This document shows, one piece after another, positions 16,092-25,721 of a DNA stretch of 64,000 nt (position 1 is the first letter of the stretch; each line of letters begins with the position of its first letter). A program made the position numbers and the translations under genes. The notes below the pieces were generated by a model, which saw only the letters and a list, made by a program, of their open reading frames with translations, made no database searches and had not been told where the DNA came from. Origin of the DNA: Flavobacterium sp. ACN2 (GTDB lineage Bacteria > Bacteroidota > Bacteroidia > Flavobacteriales > Flavobacteriaceae); NCBI RefSeq assembly GCF_002303885.1, contig NZ_MRCM01000020.1, positions 1 to 64,000 on the forward strand, given 5' to 3'.

Positions 16092-17315
16092 TTAAACTGT
16101 AGCAGCAACTTCTTCTGGCAACGGAATTTGATTTTTAAGTAAATCTTCAAATGTTTCAGCTTGGCGAATCAAGATTCCTTGTCCGTTCATCCAAAGAACT
16201 TCGGCTGGTTTGTATCTTGAATTGTAGTTTGAAGACATTGAGAAACAATATGCTCCTGCATTTCTGAAAGATAAAATGTCTCCTTCAGTAATTTCCTGAA
16301 TTCTGCGGTTGTTTGCAAAAGTATCTGTTTCGCAAATGTATCCTACAACTGAGTAAAAACGCTCTTTTCCTTTTGGGTTTGAGATGTTTTCAATATGGTG
16401 TGAAGATCCGTACAACATTGGACGAATTAAGTGGTTGAAACCACTGTCAACTCCAGCGAAAACTGTTGATGTTGTTTGTTTTACTACGTTTACTTTTACT
16501 AAGAAATGACCTGCTTCGCTCACTAGGAATTTTCCTGGTTCGAAAATCAAAGTTAAATCTCTTCCGTATTCAGTACAGAAAGCGTTGAATCTTTTAGATA
16601 ATTTTTTACCTAGTTCTTCGATGTCTGTTTCAATATCGTCTTTTTTGTAAGGAACTTTGAATCCGCTTCCGAAATCTAAGAATTGTAAATCTTTGAAATG
16701 TTTTGCTGTATCAAATAAGATTTCGGCAGCATACAAGAATACTTCGATATCTAAAATATCAGATCCTGTGTGCATGTGAATTCCAACAATGCTCATTTTT
16801 GTATTCTCCACAATTCGCAAAATATGCGGAATCTGGTGAACAGAAATTCCGAATTTACTATCGATATGTCCAACAGAAATGTTAGCGTTTCCGCCCGCCA
16901 TTACGTGTGGATTGATACGAATACATACCGGAATATGTGGATGTTTTGTTCCGAATTGCTCCAGAATAGATAAATTATCGATATTAATTTGTACACCCAT
17001 TGCGGCAACTTCTTCGATTTCTTCTAGAGAAACTCCGTTTGGTGTAAAGAAAATTCTTTCGGGTTCATAGCCAGCATGAAGTCCTAATAAAACTTCCTGA
17101 ATTGATACAGTGTCTAAACCAGACCCCATGTTCTTTAATAACTGTAGAATCGCAACGTTTGACAATGCCTTCATGGCGTAATTAACTCTTAAGTTTTCTA
17201 CCTTAGAGAAAGCTTTAGTTAATCTGTTGTACTGAGATTGGATTTTTTCAGCATCGTAAACATACAATGGACTTCCAAATTGGTCTGCTAACTGCAGTAA
17301 ATCTTTTGCTTGCAT
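16092..17315 (-). CDS. lysA: Diaminopimelate decarboxylase
   Basis: Converts meso-diaminopimelate to L-lysine and CO2, the last step of lysine biosynthesis. The 407 residues show the PLP-binding lysine in VNYAMKALSN near 45-53 (fold type III alanine-racemase-like barrel), HMHTGSDI near 180, the PLP-phosphate loop FEPGKFLV near 257, and the C-terminal substrate cysteine in GYICETDTF near 325. Length is normal. It is a single-gene unit with a textbook Bacteroidota promoter just upstream and its own terminator. Confidence 0.95.
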   Translation of the reverse strand: MQAKDLLQLADQFGSPLYVYDAEKIQSQYNRLTKAFSKVENLRVNYAMKALSNVAILQLLKNMGSGLDTVSIQEVLLGLHAGYEPERIFFTPNGVSLEEIEEVAAMGVQINIDNLSILEQFGTKHPHIPVCIRINPHVMAGGNANISVGHIDSKFGISVHQIPHILRIVENTKMSIVGIHMHTGSDILDIEVFLYAAEILFDTAKHFKDLQFLDFGSGFKVPYKKDDIETDIEELGKKLSKRFNAFCTEYGRDLTLIFEPGKFLVSEAGHFLVKVNVVKQTTSTVFAGVDSGFNHLIRPMLYGSSHHIENISNPKGKERFYSVVGYICETDTFANNRRIQEITEGDILSFRNAGAYCFSMSSNYNSRYKPAEVLWMNGQGILIRQAETFEDLLKNQIPLPEEVAATV

Positions 17316-17332
17316 TTTTAAATCATTTTGGG

Positions 17333-17363
17333 CAAAGTTATTACACTTTTATCTATCAGCAAA
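17333..17363 (-). promoter_or_regulatory. lysA promoter
   Basis: On the minus strand TTTG (17360-17363 on the plus strand as caaa) is followed after exactly 19 bp by TAACTTTG (17333-17340), a perfect match to the Bacteroidota consensus TTTG-N19-TAnnTTTG. Transcription would start near 17326, giving an untranslated leader of only about 10 nt. Confidence 0.75.
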
Positions 17364-17606
17364 TAATTTGTAGAAAAATAACAAATTATAACAAATTGTT
17401 TTATTTTAAACAAAAAGTTGCTGTTTTTCGAATTTTATAACCTTTTTAGAGGTGCTGAGGTTCTAAGATGCTAAGTTACTAAGTTTTTTTGGCTCGAATT
17501 CGCGAATTAACTTATTCTTAAATGCTGTTAAAATTGTTTTTTGCCACAGATTTGCTTCGTCTGTTCGCTATCGCTCGAGTCGTGGCGGAAAAAATAATCT
17601 GTGGCT

Positions 17607-17650
17607 AAAAAAAAACAAAACCCCTGAATATTAAATTCAAGGGTTTGTTA
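17607..17650 (-). terminator. Terminator after gltD
   Basis: On the minus strand aaacccttgaat pairs with attcaggggttt (one G-U pair), followed by a T-rich tract. It lies about 90 bp past the gltD stop. Confidence 0.75.
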
Positions 17651-17738
17651 GTAGTTATGTTGTTTATCGGAAAAGATTAATAAAATGCAAGGAAAAAAGC
17701 TTAGAACCTTAGCATCTTAGTATCTCAGAACCTTAGAT

Positions 17739-19193
17739 TTATAAACTCGGTAAATCTCCTTTTCCTTTAGTAGGCAAGTTTGTAGATCCCATAAGGAATA
17801 AATCTACTTCTCTTGCTGCTTCGCGACCTTCTGAAATAGCCCACACGATTAATGATTGTCCTCTTCTCATATCACCAGCAGTGAAAATGTGAGGCACGTT
17901 TGTCTGATAGTTATGCGCTTTGTAATTGCTTCTCATATCAGTTTCGATTCCTAATTGCTCACTTAATGTTTTCTCCGGACCTGTAAATCCAAGAGCTAAT
18001 AAAGCTAAATCGCAAGGCCAGATTTTCTCAGAACCTTCTTTTTCGATTAATTCAGGACGCTGACCAGGAGTCATTTTCCATTGCACTTCAACAGTTTTTA
18101 ATCCCGTTAATTCGCCTTTATCGTTAGAAATGAATTCTTTAGTGTTGATCAACCAGTTTCTGTCACAACCTTCTTCGTGAGAAGATGATGTTTTAAGTTG
18201 CAACGGCCAGAAAGGCCAAGGAGTTGACTCGCTTCTTCCAACTGGAGGTTTTGGTAAAATCTCAAAGTTAGTTACCGATTTAGCTCCGTGTCTGTTTGAA
18301 GTTCCAATACAGTCAGAACCAGTATCTCCACCACCAATAACGATTACATCTTTACCAGTTGCTTTTACTTGATCTGGAATTGATTCTCCGTATAAAACTT
18401 TAGTTTGCTGTGTCAAGAAATCCATTGCCTGAACAACGCCTTTGCTTTCGATTCCTTTAGTTGGCAAGCTTCTTCTTTCAGTTGCTCCTCCGCATAAAAC
18501 GATAGAATCGAATGCGTTTAATTCTTCTACGCTGAAGTTAACTCCAACATTTACATTTGTTTTGAAAGTGATTCCTTCTGCTTCAAGAACAACTACACGA
18601 CGGTCGATAATTCCTTTTTCTAATTTGAAGTTTGGAATTCCGTAACGTAATAAACCTCCAATTGCGTTGTCTCTTTCAAAAACAGTAACGGTGTGACCCG
18701 CTCTGTTTAATTGTTGAGCAGCTGCAAGACCAGCAGGTCCTGAACCAATAACGGCAACTGTTTTACCAGTTCTTGTTTTTGGTGGTTGAGGTTTGATCCA
18801 TCCTTCAGCAAAACCTCTTTCGATAATGCTTTTTTCGATGTTTTCGATAGAAACTGGATCTTTGATGATTCCTAATACACATGATTTCTCACATGGAGCA
18901 GGGCATAAGCGACCTGTAAATTCAGGAAAGTTATTAGTCGATTGTAAAATCTCTAATGCACTCTGCCATTCTTCCTGATGCACCATGTCGTTGAAGTCAG
19001 GAATTAAATTTCCTAACGGACAACCACTGTGGCAAAAAGGAATTCCACAGTCCATACATCTTGATCCTTGTTCTTTTAATTTATCTTTTGGTACCGGAAT
19101 AGTAAATTCGTTGTAGTTAGAAACACGTTCTGCTACTGCTAAATTACTTTCATCGGCTCTGTTATATTCTTTAAATCCGCCTATTTTACCCAT
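17739..19193 (-). CDS. gltD: Glutamate synthase [NADPH], small subunit
   Basis: Beta subunit of glutamate synthase; it takes electrons from NADPH and passes them through FAD and iron-sulfur clusters to GltB. The 484 residues begin with the cysteine-rich cluster domain (CMDCGIPFCHSGCPLGN near 42-58 and RLCPAPCEKSCV near 95-106), followed by an FAD Rossmann motif GSGPAGLAAAQ near 151 and an NADPH motif GGGDTGSD near 289. Length is typical. It lies 131 bp downstream of gltB on the same strand and is probably part of the same operon. Confidence 0.96.
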   Translation of the reverse strand: MGKIGGFKEYNRADESNLAVAERVSNYNEFTIPVPKDKLKEQGSRCMDCGIPFCHSGCPLGNLIPDFNDMVHQEEWQSALEILQSTNNFPEFTGRLCPAPCEKSCVLGIIKDPVSIENIEKSIIERGFAEGWIKPQPPKTRTGKTVAVIGSGPAGLAAAQQLNRAGHTVTVFERDNAIGGLLRYGIPNFKLEKGIIDRRVVVLEAEGITFKTNVNVGVNFSVEELNAFDSIVLCGGATERRSLPTKGIESKGVVQAMDFLTQQTKVLYGESIPDQVKATGKDVIVIGGGDTGSDCIGTSNRHGAKSVTNFEILPKPPVGRSESTPWPFWPLQLKTSSSHEEGCDRNWLINTKEFISNDKGELTGLKTVEVQWKMTPGQRPELIEKEGSEKIWPCDLALLALGFTGPEKTLSEQLGIETDMRSNYKAHNYQTNVPHIFTAGDMRRGQSLIVWAISEGREAAREVDLFLMGSTNLPTKGKGDLPSL

Positions 19194-19258
19194 GACATTT
19201 TAATTAAATCTAAATGATTAAAATTCCAATTCTTAAAATTCCAAATTCCAATTTCATC

Positions 19259-19274
19259 CTTCGACTTCGCTCAG
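19259..19274. repeat. 16-bp dispersed repeat, copy 2
   Basis: Exact copy of cttcgacttcgctcag in the gltB-gltD gap. It is followed by runs of ctaaaatct-type low-complexity sequence, also seen near copy 1 at about 15248-15274. Confidence 0.8.
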
Positions 19275-19324
19275 GAAGACATTGTAGATAAATCTAAAAT
19301 CTAAAATCTGAATTCTAAAATCAT

Positions 19325-22300
19325 TTATCCCGCTATTAATTCTTCTATTTTTTTCTCTTCTGCAATTCTTTGTAATGCTTTTTTGTAATCAGTTGGCATT
19401 ACTTTTACGAAGTGCTGCTGTTGGTTTTCCCAGTCTGCTAAAATTCTTTTTGCTAATGGACTGCTGGTGTACAATGAATGATTTTTGATCAGTTTTCTTA
19501 GTTTCGTAACGTCCTCTTCTTCCATTGGGTCGAATGCAACCATTTCCATGTTGCAAACTGTAGAATCGAATTTCTTATTTGGATCGTAAACATAAGCCAC
19601 ACCACCGCTCATACCAGCCGCGAAGTTTCTTCCTGTTTTTCCTAAAACTACTACTGTACCACCAGTCATGTACTCGCATCCGTGATCTCCAATTCCTTCA
19701 ACAACTGCTGTTGCTCCAGAATTTCTCACACAGAAACGCTCTCCGGCCATTCCATTAATATAAGCCTCTCCGGTAATAGCTCCGTAAAGGGCAACGTTTC
19801 CAATAATGATATTGTCTTCAGGTTTGAAAGTAGCAGTAGGAGGTACTTTTACAATTAATTTTCCTCCAGAAAGACCTTTTCCTAAATAATCATTACAGTT
19901 TCCGTGAATTTTAAATGACAATCCGTTTGTTGCAAAAGCACCAAAACTTTGTCCGGCAGAACCTTCAAAATCAACTAAAATAGTGTCATCAGGTAATCCT
20001 TGTGCGCCGTAGATTTTTGAGATTTCGTTACTCAAAATCGCACCTACAGAACGGTCTGTATTTTTAATTTTAAAGGTTACTCTTGTTTTCTCTTTTCTAT
20101 AGATCGACGGAATTGCTTCTTTGATGATGTCAAAATCCAATACATTTTCAAGTTGGTGATCTTGAGTAGTTGTATTATGATTAGGCTCTGTTTTCGCTTT
20201 TTCCGGTTTGTATAGAATTGATGACAAGTCTAAACCATTTGCTTTATAATGTTTGATGGCTTTGTTCACATTTAATTTTTGTGATTGGCCTACCATTTCT
20301 TTTAAAGTTCTGAAACCTAACTGCGCCATGATTTCTCTTAACTCTTCAGCAATAAAATACATGAAGTTGATTACGTGCTCTGGAGTTCCTTTGAAATTCT
20401 TTCTCAATTCAGGATCCTGAGTTGCAATACCAACTGGGCAGGTATTTAAGTGACAAGCTCTCATCATTATACATCCAGAAGCTACAAGCGGTGCAGTTGC
20501 GAAACCGAATTCTTCAGCTCCTAATAAAGCAGCTATCGCCACGTCACGACCTGTTTTTAACTGTCCGTCACACTCAAGAACTACACGGCTTCTTAAATCG
20601 TTTAAGATCAAAGTTTGTTGTGCTTCAGCTAAACCAAGTTCCCACGGAATACCTGTGTGCTGTAAAGATGTTAATGGTGCAGCTCCCGTTCCTCCGTCGT
20701 AACCAGAAATTAAGATAACGTCAGCTTTTGCTTTGGCAACACCGGCAGCGATGGTTCCAACTCCAACTTCAGAAACTAATTTTACGTTAATACGAGCTTC
20801 ACGGTTTGCGTTTTTCAAATCGTAAATCAACTGAGATAAATCCTCAATTGAGTAAATATCGTGGTGAGGAGGAGGCGAAATCAAACCTACATAAGGAGTA
20901 GAGTTTCTAGTTTCAGCAATCCAAGGCACTACTTTTTCTCCAGGTAACTGTCCACCTTCACCAGGTTTTGCTCCCTGAGCCATTTTAATCTGGATTTCTT
21001 TAGCGTTTGTCAAATAGTTGATCGAAACACCAAAACGTCCTGACGCAACTTGTTTGATAGCACTATTTCTAGAATCTCCGTTAATTTCTTTCTGGAAACG
21101 TTTTGGATCTTCTCCACCTTCTCCAGAGTTACTTTTTCCGCCAATTCTGTTCATTGCAATCGCTAAATTCTCGTGTGCTTCTCTAGAGATAGATCCGTAA
21201 GACATTGCACCCGTTTTGAATTTCTTTACAATTTCTGTCCAAGGCTCTACTTCATCAATAGAAATAGGATCCAAATTATTGAATTCAAATAAACCTCTAA
21301 TGGTCATTAAGTTTGAGCTTTGCTCGTTAACGGCGTTTGAGTATTCTTTATAACTTTCTGGGCTGTTTAAACGAACCGCTTGTTGTAATTTAGAAATAGT
21401 GGTCGGGTTAAACATGTGTTTTTCACCACCACGTCTCCATCTATAAATACCTCCAATTTCAAGAGAAAGCAAACTAGCAACTTTTGAATTTGGGAAAGCT
21501 TTTTGGAAACGTTTTTTAACCTCTTTCTCCACTTCCATTAAACCAATACCTTCAATTCTTGATGGAGTGTAAGGGAAGTATTTAGAGGTAAATGTTTTGT
21601 TTAAACCTAAAATCTCGAAAATCTGAGCAGCTCTATACGAATGTAAAGTAGAGATACCAATTTTGTTCATGATTTTCACGATTCCTTTTGCAATCGCTTT
21701 GTTGTAGTTTACAACAGCATAATCAGCTTTTACTTTTGTGATGAAACCTTTTTCAACTTGATCGTGAATAATTTCATTTACCATGTAAGGGTTGATTGCA
21801 CTTGCACCGTAACCGAACAATAAAGCAAAATGATGAGGTTCTCTTGGTTCTGCAGATTCGATGATGATTCCGAATTTAGAACGAACTTGTAAAATGTTTA
21901 AAGAGTGGTGAATGTAAGAACAAGCCAATAACATTGGAATTGGAGCTAATTCTTCACTTACCCCTCTATCTGATAAGATAATGATGTTACATCCTTCTTC
22001 AACCGCTTTAAAAGTTGCCTGAACACATTTTTCAAGAGCTCTTTCTAAACCGTTAACTCCTTTTTCTATTTTATATAAAGTAGAAATAGTAGCCGATTTG
22101 AAATCTGGGTGATCGATATTTCTAATTTTATCCAAATCCTCATTAGAAACAACTGGATTCTGGATTTTTAATTTTTTACATTGTTTAGATTCAATTTCGA
22201 AAATATTGAAATCTCCACCAATCGCTAAACTAATATCAGTGATGATTTCTTCACGAATACCATCTAAAGGCGGGTTTGTAACCTGAGCAAACAACTGTTT

Positions 22301-23842
22301 GAAGTAATTGTACAACAACTGCGGCTGATCTGAAAGAACTGCCAAAGGTGTATCATTACCCATAGAGCTAATTGCTTCAGCTCCGTCGCTACCCATTGGG
22401 TTAATGATTGTTTTTAAATCTTCAATAGTATAACCAAACAAACGCTGTCTTGTTAAGAAATCTAATTTTTCAACAGGAGTAGGGTTGTTTGTATAAGGAA
22501 CGCTAGCCAATGGCAATAAGTTTTCATCAACCCATTGTTTGTATGGACGTTTTGTAACGATCGCTTTTTTAACTTCTTCGTCTTCGATGATACGTCCTTC
22601 ATTCATATCAACTAAGAACATTTTTCCAGGCTCCAAACGTCCGTGCTGAATTACATCTTCTGGATCAATGTCTAATACACCAATTTCAGATGACATAATT
22701 ACGAATCCGCTTTTCGTTAATGTATAACGAGAAGGACGCAATCCGTTTCTGTCTAGTAAAGCACCAATTACGTTACCATCTGTAAACGGAATAGAAGCAG
22801 GACCATCCCAAGGCTCCATGATACAAGCGTTGAACTCGTAGAATGCTTTTTTCTCCTCAGACATTGTCTGGTGTTTTTCCCAAGCTTCAGGAACAACCAT
22901 CATCATTGCCTCTGGCAATGAACGACCTGTCATTAATAAAAGTTCAATTACCATATCCATAGAAGCAGAATCTGATTTTCCTTCTAAGATAATTGGGAAT
23001 AGTTTTTTGATATCATCGCCAAAAACTTTGCTTTGCATAAGCTCTTCACGAGCACGCATACGGCTTACGTTTCCACGAAGTGTATTGATCTCACCATTGT
23101 GACACATGTATCTAAACGGTTGAGCTAAGTCCCAAGATGGGAATGTATTCGTAGAGAAACGCTGGTGTACAAGTGCTAAACGAGTCACCAAGTCTGGATC
23201 TTTCAAATCTATATAATAACGGCTGATGTCTTCTGGCATCAATAGACCTTTATATATTATAGTAGTTGTCGATAAACTAGTAAAATAAAACATGTGGCTT
23301 TCAGAAGTTTTTGATCCTCTTACGGCATGTTCAGCAATTTTTCTAGCTGCAAAAAGTTTTGCATTAAATTCTTGTTCAGTTAAATCCTGTCCGTTTTTAG
23401 AAACGAAAACTTGTTTAACAGTTGGTTCTTTTTCTGCGGCAATTTCACCTAGATTTTCAACGTCAACGGGTACATCTCTCCAACCTAAAACTTTTAAGTT
23501 TTGGTCTTTGATTGTTGCTTCAAAGGCATTGATACAAAAAGAAACTTGGTTTTTGCTTTTTGGTAAAAAAACCATTCCTACTGCATACTCACGCGCTTCT
23601 GGGATTTCAAAGTCACAAACTTTCTTAAAAAAATCATGAGGAATGTCGAATAAAATTCCGGCTCCGTCACCAGTTCTTCCATCAGAACTAACGGCACCAC
23701 GATGTTCTAATTTAATTAAGATGTCTAATGCTTTGTGAATAATATCATTTGACTTAATACCATTCAAATTACAAATAAATCCTGCACCACAATTGTCGTG
23801 TTCAAATTCAGGCAGATAAAGCCCTTGTTCTTTAACTCTCAT
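19325..23842 (-). CDS. gltB: Glutamate synthase, large subunit
   Basis: Alpha subunit of glutamate synthase; it makes two glutamates from glutamine and 2-oxoglutarate. I place the start at ATG 23840-23842 (MRVKEQGLYLPEFEHDNCGAG), giving about 1505 residues. The frame stays open 43 codons further upstream, but that part is hydrophobic, unlike GltB, and would put an odd leader before the propeptide. The cysteine of NCGAGF is the N-terminal nucleophile after processing (class II amidotransferase). The FMN/synthase domain and the 3Fe-4S cluster motif SGCIMMRACHLNTCPVG follow, then the beta-helix GXGXG domain at the C-terminal end. Confidence 0.95.
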   Translation of the reverse strand: MRVKEQGLYLPEFEHDNCGAGFICNLNGIKSNDIIHKALDILIKLEHRGAVSSDGRTGDGAGILFDIPHDFFKKVCDFEIPEAREYAVGMVFLPKSKNQVSFCINAFEATIKDQNLKVLGWRDVPVDVENLGEIAAEKEPTVKQVFVSKNGQDLTEQEFNAKLFAARKIAEHAVRGSKTSESHMFYFTSLSTTTIIYKGLLMPEDISRYYIDLKDPDLVTRLALVHQRFSTNTFPSWDLAQPFRYMCHNGEINTLRGNVSRMRAREELMQSKVFGDDIKKLFPIILEGKSDSASMDMVIELLLMTGRSLPEAMMMVVPEAWEKHQTMSEEKKAFYEFNACIMEPWDGPASIPFTDGNVIGALLDRNGLRPSRYTLTKSGFVIMSSEIGVLDIDPEDVIQHGRLEPGKMFLVDMNEGRIIEDEEVKKAIVTKRPYKQWVDENLLPLASVPYTNNPTPVEKLDFLTRQRLFGYTIEDLKTIINPMGSDGAEAISSMGNDTPLAVLSDQPQLLYNYFKQLFAQVTNPPLDGIREEIITDISLAIGGDFNIFEIESKQCKKLKIQNPVVSNEDLDKIRNIDHPDFKSATISTLYKIEKGVNGLERALEKCVQATFKAVEEGCNIIILSDRGVSEELAPIPMLLACSYIHHSLNILQVRSKFGIIIESAEPREPHHFALLFGYGASAINPYMVNEIIHDQVEKGFITKVKADYAVVNYNKAIAKGIVKIMNKIGISTLHSYRAAQIFEILGLNKTFTSKYFPYTPSRIEGIGLMEVEKEVKKRFQKAFPNSKVASLLSLEIGGIYRWRRGGEKHMFNPTTISKLQQAVRLNSPESYKEYSNAVNEQSSNLMTIRGLFEFNNLDPISIDEVEPWTEIVKKFKTGAMSYGSISREAHENLAIAMNRIGGKSNSGEGGEDPKRFQKEINGDSRNSAIKQVASGRFGVSINYLTNAKEIQIKMAQGAKPGEGGQLPGEKVVPWIAETRNSTPYVGLISPPPHHDIYSIEDLSQLIYDLKNANREARINVKLVSEVGVGTIAAGVAKAKADVILISGYDGGTGAAPLTSLQHTGIPWELGLAEAQQTLILNDLRSRVVLECDGQLKTGRDVAIAALLGAEEFGFATAPLVASGCIMMRACHLNTCPVGIATQDPELRKNFKGTPEHVINFMYFIAEELREIMAQLGFRTLKEMVGQSQKLNVNKAIKHYKANGLDLSSILYKPEKAKTEPNHNTTTQDHQLENVLDFDIIKEAIPSIYRKEKTRVTFKIKNTDRSVGAILSNEISKIYGAQGLPDDTILVDFEGSAGQSFGAFATNGLSFKIHGNCNDYLGKGLSGGKLIVKVPPTATFKPEDNIIIGNVALYGAITGEAYINGMAGERFCVRNSGATAVVEGIGDHGCEYMTGGTVVVLGKTGRNFAAGMSGGVAYVYDPNKKFDSTVCNMEMVAFDPMEEEDVTKLRKLIKNHSLYTSSPLAKRILADWENQQQHFVKVMPTDYKKALQRIAEEKKIEELIAG

Positions 23843-23859
23843 TCTTGATATTTTTTTTA

Positions 23860-23867
23860 CAAAAATA
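23860..23867 (-). promoter_or_regulatory. Candidate gltB -7 element
   Basis: On the minus strand TATTTTTG fits TAnnTTTG and lies 18 bp upstream of the chosen gltB start, supporting that start over the longer frame. No clear TTTG -33 box is present, so confidence is limited. Confidence 0.4.
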
Positions 23868-24202
23868 AAGATTTCGTTAAACATAATGTAGTGAATTAGT
23901 GCTTTTGCTTTCATTTTTGCTGTAATATTAGAAAAAGCATTCTTAATTATTAATATTATGATATAAAGCATCCCGAATTGCTAAAAATATAATTACTCTT
24001 AAAATATATTAGGAAAAATCGTCGGTAGGCCAATAAAACCAATGAATTTTTTGTTAAATATCAAACGTTTTATGCGAATTGTGTTAACATTAACAAATTG
24101 TTCCGTTAACGATTTGTTTACTTTGAAAAATTATCAACGCCTAATACCTATATATAACATTTATTTAATTGAAAAAGATTTTACTATTAAGTTGTATTTT
24201 GT
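23868..24202. other. Divergent region between gltB and sucC
   Basis: This AT-rich spacer contains the upstream regions of gltB (minus) and sucC (plus). It holds short low-complexity stretches and no supported ORF, tRNA or riboswitch. Open frames that extend gltB or sucC into it look like non-coding readthrough of AT-rich DNA. Confidence 0.5.
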
Positions 24203-24210
24203 TACTTTTG
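24203..24210 (+). promoter_or_regulatory. Candidate sucC -7 element
   Basis: TACTTTTG matches TAnnTTTG exactly. Transcription would begin near 24217, leaving about 40 nt before the sucC ATG at 24259. No convincing TTTG box is found at the right distance upstream. Confidence 0.5.
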
Positions 24211-24258
24211 TCGCACTTTTATTCTGAAATAAATTCAGAACCAGACAAATTCTATATT

Positions 24259-25452
24259 ATGAACATACACGAATATCAAGGAAAAGAAATTTTAGCGAGT
24301 TACGGAGTACGCGTACAACGCGGAATTGTGGCTAACAATGCGGTTGAAGCTGTAGCTGCTGCAAAACAATTAACTGCCGAAACTGGTACAGGATGGCATG
24401 TAATAAAAGCGCAAATTCACGCAGGTGGTCGTGGAAAAGGTGGTGGAGTTAAGCTGGCAAAAAACTTACAACAAGTTGAAGAGTTAGCAGAACAAATCAT
24501 CGGAATGCAGTTGATTACACCTCAGACTCCGCCTGAAGGTAAAAAAGTAAACAAAATATTAGTTGCAGAAGATGTTTACTATCCAGGTGAAAGCGAAACT
24601 TCTGAATTTTATGTTTCTGTTTTATTGAATAGAGGTACAGGACGCAACATGATTATGTATTCTACTGAAGGTGGAATGGATATCGAAGAAGTTGCTGAGC
24701 ATACTCCACACTTAATCTTTACTGAAGAAATCGATCCATCTGTTGGATTACAAGGTTTCCAAGCTAGAAGAATTGCCTTCAACTTAGGTCTTTCTGGAAA
24801 TGCTTTCAAAGAAATGGTTAAATTCATCGATGCACTTTACAATGCTTACATTGGTTCTGATGCTTCTATGTTTGAAATCAACCCAGTTTTAAAAACTTCT
24901 GATAACAAAATCTTAGCTGTTGATGCTAAAGTTAACATCGACGATAACGCTTTATACAGACAACCTAAATATGCTGAAATGAGAGATATCCGTGAGGAGA
25001 ATCCAATCGAAGTTGAAGCTAAAGAAGTTGGTCTTAACTATGTTGACCTTGACGGTACTGTAGGATGTATGGTAAATGGAGCTGGTCTTGCAATGGCAAC
25101 TATGGATTTAATTAAATATGCTGGTTTTGAGCCTGCTAACTTCCTTGACGTAGGAGGAACTGCTGATGCAAAACGTGTTGAAACAGCTTTCAGAATTATC
25201 TTGAAAGATCCAAACGTAAAAGCTATCTTAATTAACATCTTCGGAGGAATCGTTCGTTGTGACCGTGTTGCTCAAGGTGTTGTTGACGCTTACAAAAACA
25301 TGGGAGACGCTATTAAAGTGCCAATTATCGTTCGTTTGCAAGGAACAAATGCTGAAATTGCAAAAGAATTAATTGACAACTCTGGTATGCCAATCTTATC
25401 TGCAGTTCAATTCCAAGAAGCTGCTGACCAAGTTAAAGCTGCTCTTTCTTAA
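24259..25452 (+). CDS. sucC: Succinate-CoA ligase (ADP-forming), beta subunit
   Basis: Makes succinate and ATP or GTP from succinyl-CoA in the TCA cycle, as a complex with SucD. The start is set at ATG 24259 (MNIHEYQGKEILASYGV), the invariant beginning of SucC; the open frame runs 30 codons further upstream but overlaps the promoter. The resulting 397 residues are the usual length. Landmarks are the ATP-grasp domain with HAGGRGKGGGVKLAKN near 50-65 and the CoA-ligase domain with NIFGGIVRCDRVA near 320. sucD is not next to it here, a common arrangement in Flavobacteria. A strong terminator follows. Confidence 0.96.
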   Translation: MNIHEYQGKEILASYGVRVQRGIVANNAVEAVAAAKQLTAETGTGWHVIKAQIHAGGRGKGGGVKLAKNLQQVEELAEQIIGMQLITPQTPPEGKKVNKILVAEDVYYPGESETSEFYVSVLLNRGTGRNMIMYSTEGGMDIEEVAEHTPHLIFTEEIDPSVGLQGFQARRIAFNLGLSGNAFKEMVKFIDALYNAYIGSDASMFEINPVLKTSDNKILAVDAKVNIDDNALYRQPKYAEMRDIREENPIEVEAKEVGLNYVDLDGTVGCMVNGAGLAMATMDLIKYAGFEPANFLDVGGTADAKRVETAFRIILKDPNVKAILINIFGGIVRCDRVAQGVVDAYKNMGDAIKVPIIVRLQGTNAEIAKELIDNSGMPILSAVQFQEAADQVKAALS

Positions 25453-25480
25453 TTAAATAAGAAATCAATTTATATAGAAA

Positions 25481-25510
25481 ATCCCTCCGTGCTTCGGAGG
25501 GATTTTTTTT
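25481..25510 (+). terminator. sucC terminator
   Basis: A perfect 9-bp stem, atccctccg (25481-25489) with cggagggat (25495-25503), with a five-base loop and eight T after it. Confidence 0.93.
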
Positions 25511-25519
25511 GGAGTCTAT

Positions 25520-25711
25520 TTAACCGCAAAGTTAGCAAGGTTTTTTGCCAAGGACTATGAATACAAACGCAAAGTTCGCAAAGCTGTATGTTGAAAATAG
25601 CCACGAATTCACGAATTATTTTCAAAGATTGTAAAAAAATAAAATTCGTGAATTCGTGGCTAAAAAAAACTTTGCGAACTTTGCGTAATTCTTTGCGCTC
25701 TTTGCGGTTAA
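25520..25711. repeat. Nested inverted repeat of the aaccgcaaag family, copy 1
   Basis: The outer arms start taaccgcaaag (25521) and end ctttgcggtta (25710). Middle arms are cgcaaagttcgcaaag (about 25568-25583) with ctttgcgaactttgcg (25670-25685). The inner arms, tagccacgaattcacgaat and attcgtgaattcgtggcta, end at 25662. It lies between two converging genes. A shorter relative is at 29386-29505. Confidence 0.85.
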
Positions 25712-25721
25712 ATCATCAAGT

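Larger units (their letters stand above)
17316..17738. repeat. Intergenic region between lysA and gltD with nested inverted repeats
   Basis: This 423-bp spacer holds no ORF of note. An imperfect outer inverted repeat made of ctaag/cttag-type units lies at about 17451-17483 and 17699-17735. Inside it, gccacagatt (17543-17552) pairs with aatctgtggc (17596-17605). A terminator lies at 17610-17650 and the lysA promoter at 17333-17363. Confidence 0.7.

Noticed and set aside
20422..20718. Antisense ORF within gltB and similar ORFs inside other genes
   Set aside because: These are open frames opposite strong coding sequence with no family match.
23843..23971. Longer GltB start at 23971
   Set aside because: The extra 43 residues are hydrophobic and unlike GltB. 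The -7 element at 23860-23867 lies inside them.
24169..24258. Signal-peptide-like extension of SucC
   Set aside because: SucC is cytoplasmic and always begins MNIHEYQ. The upstream codons overlap a promoter.
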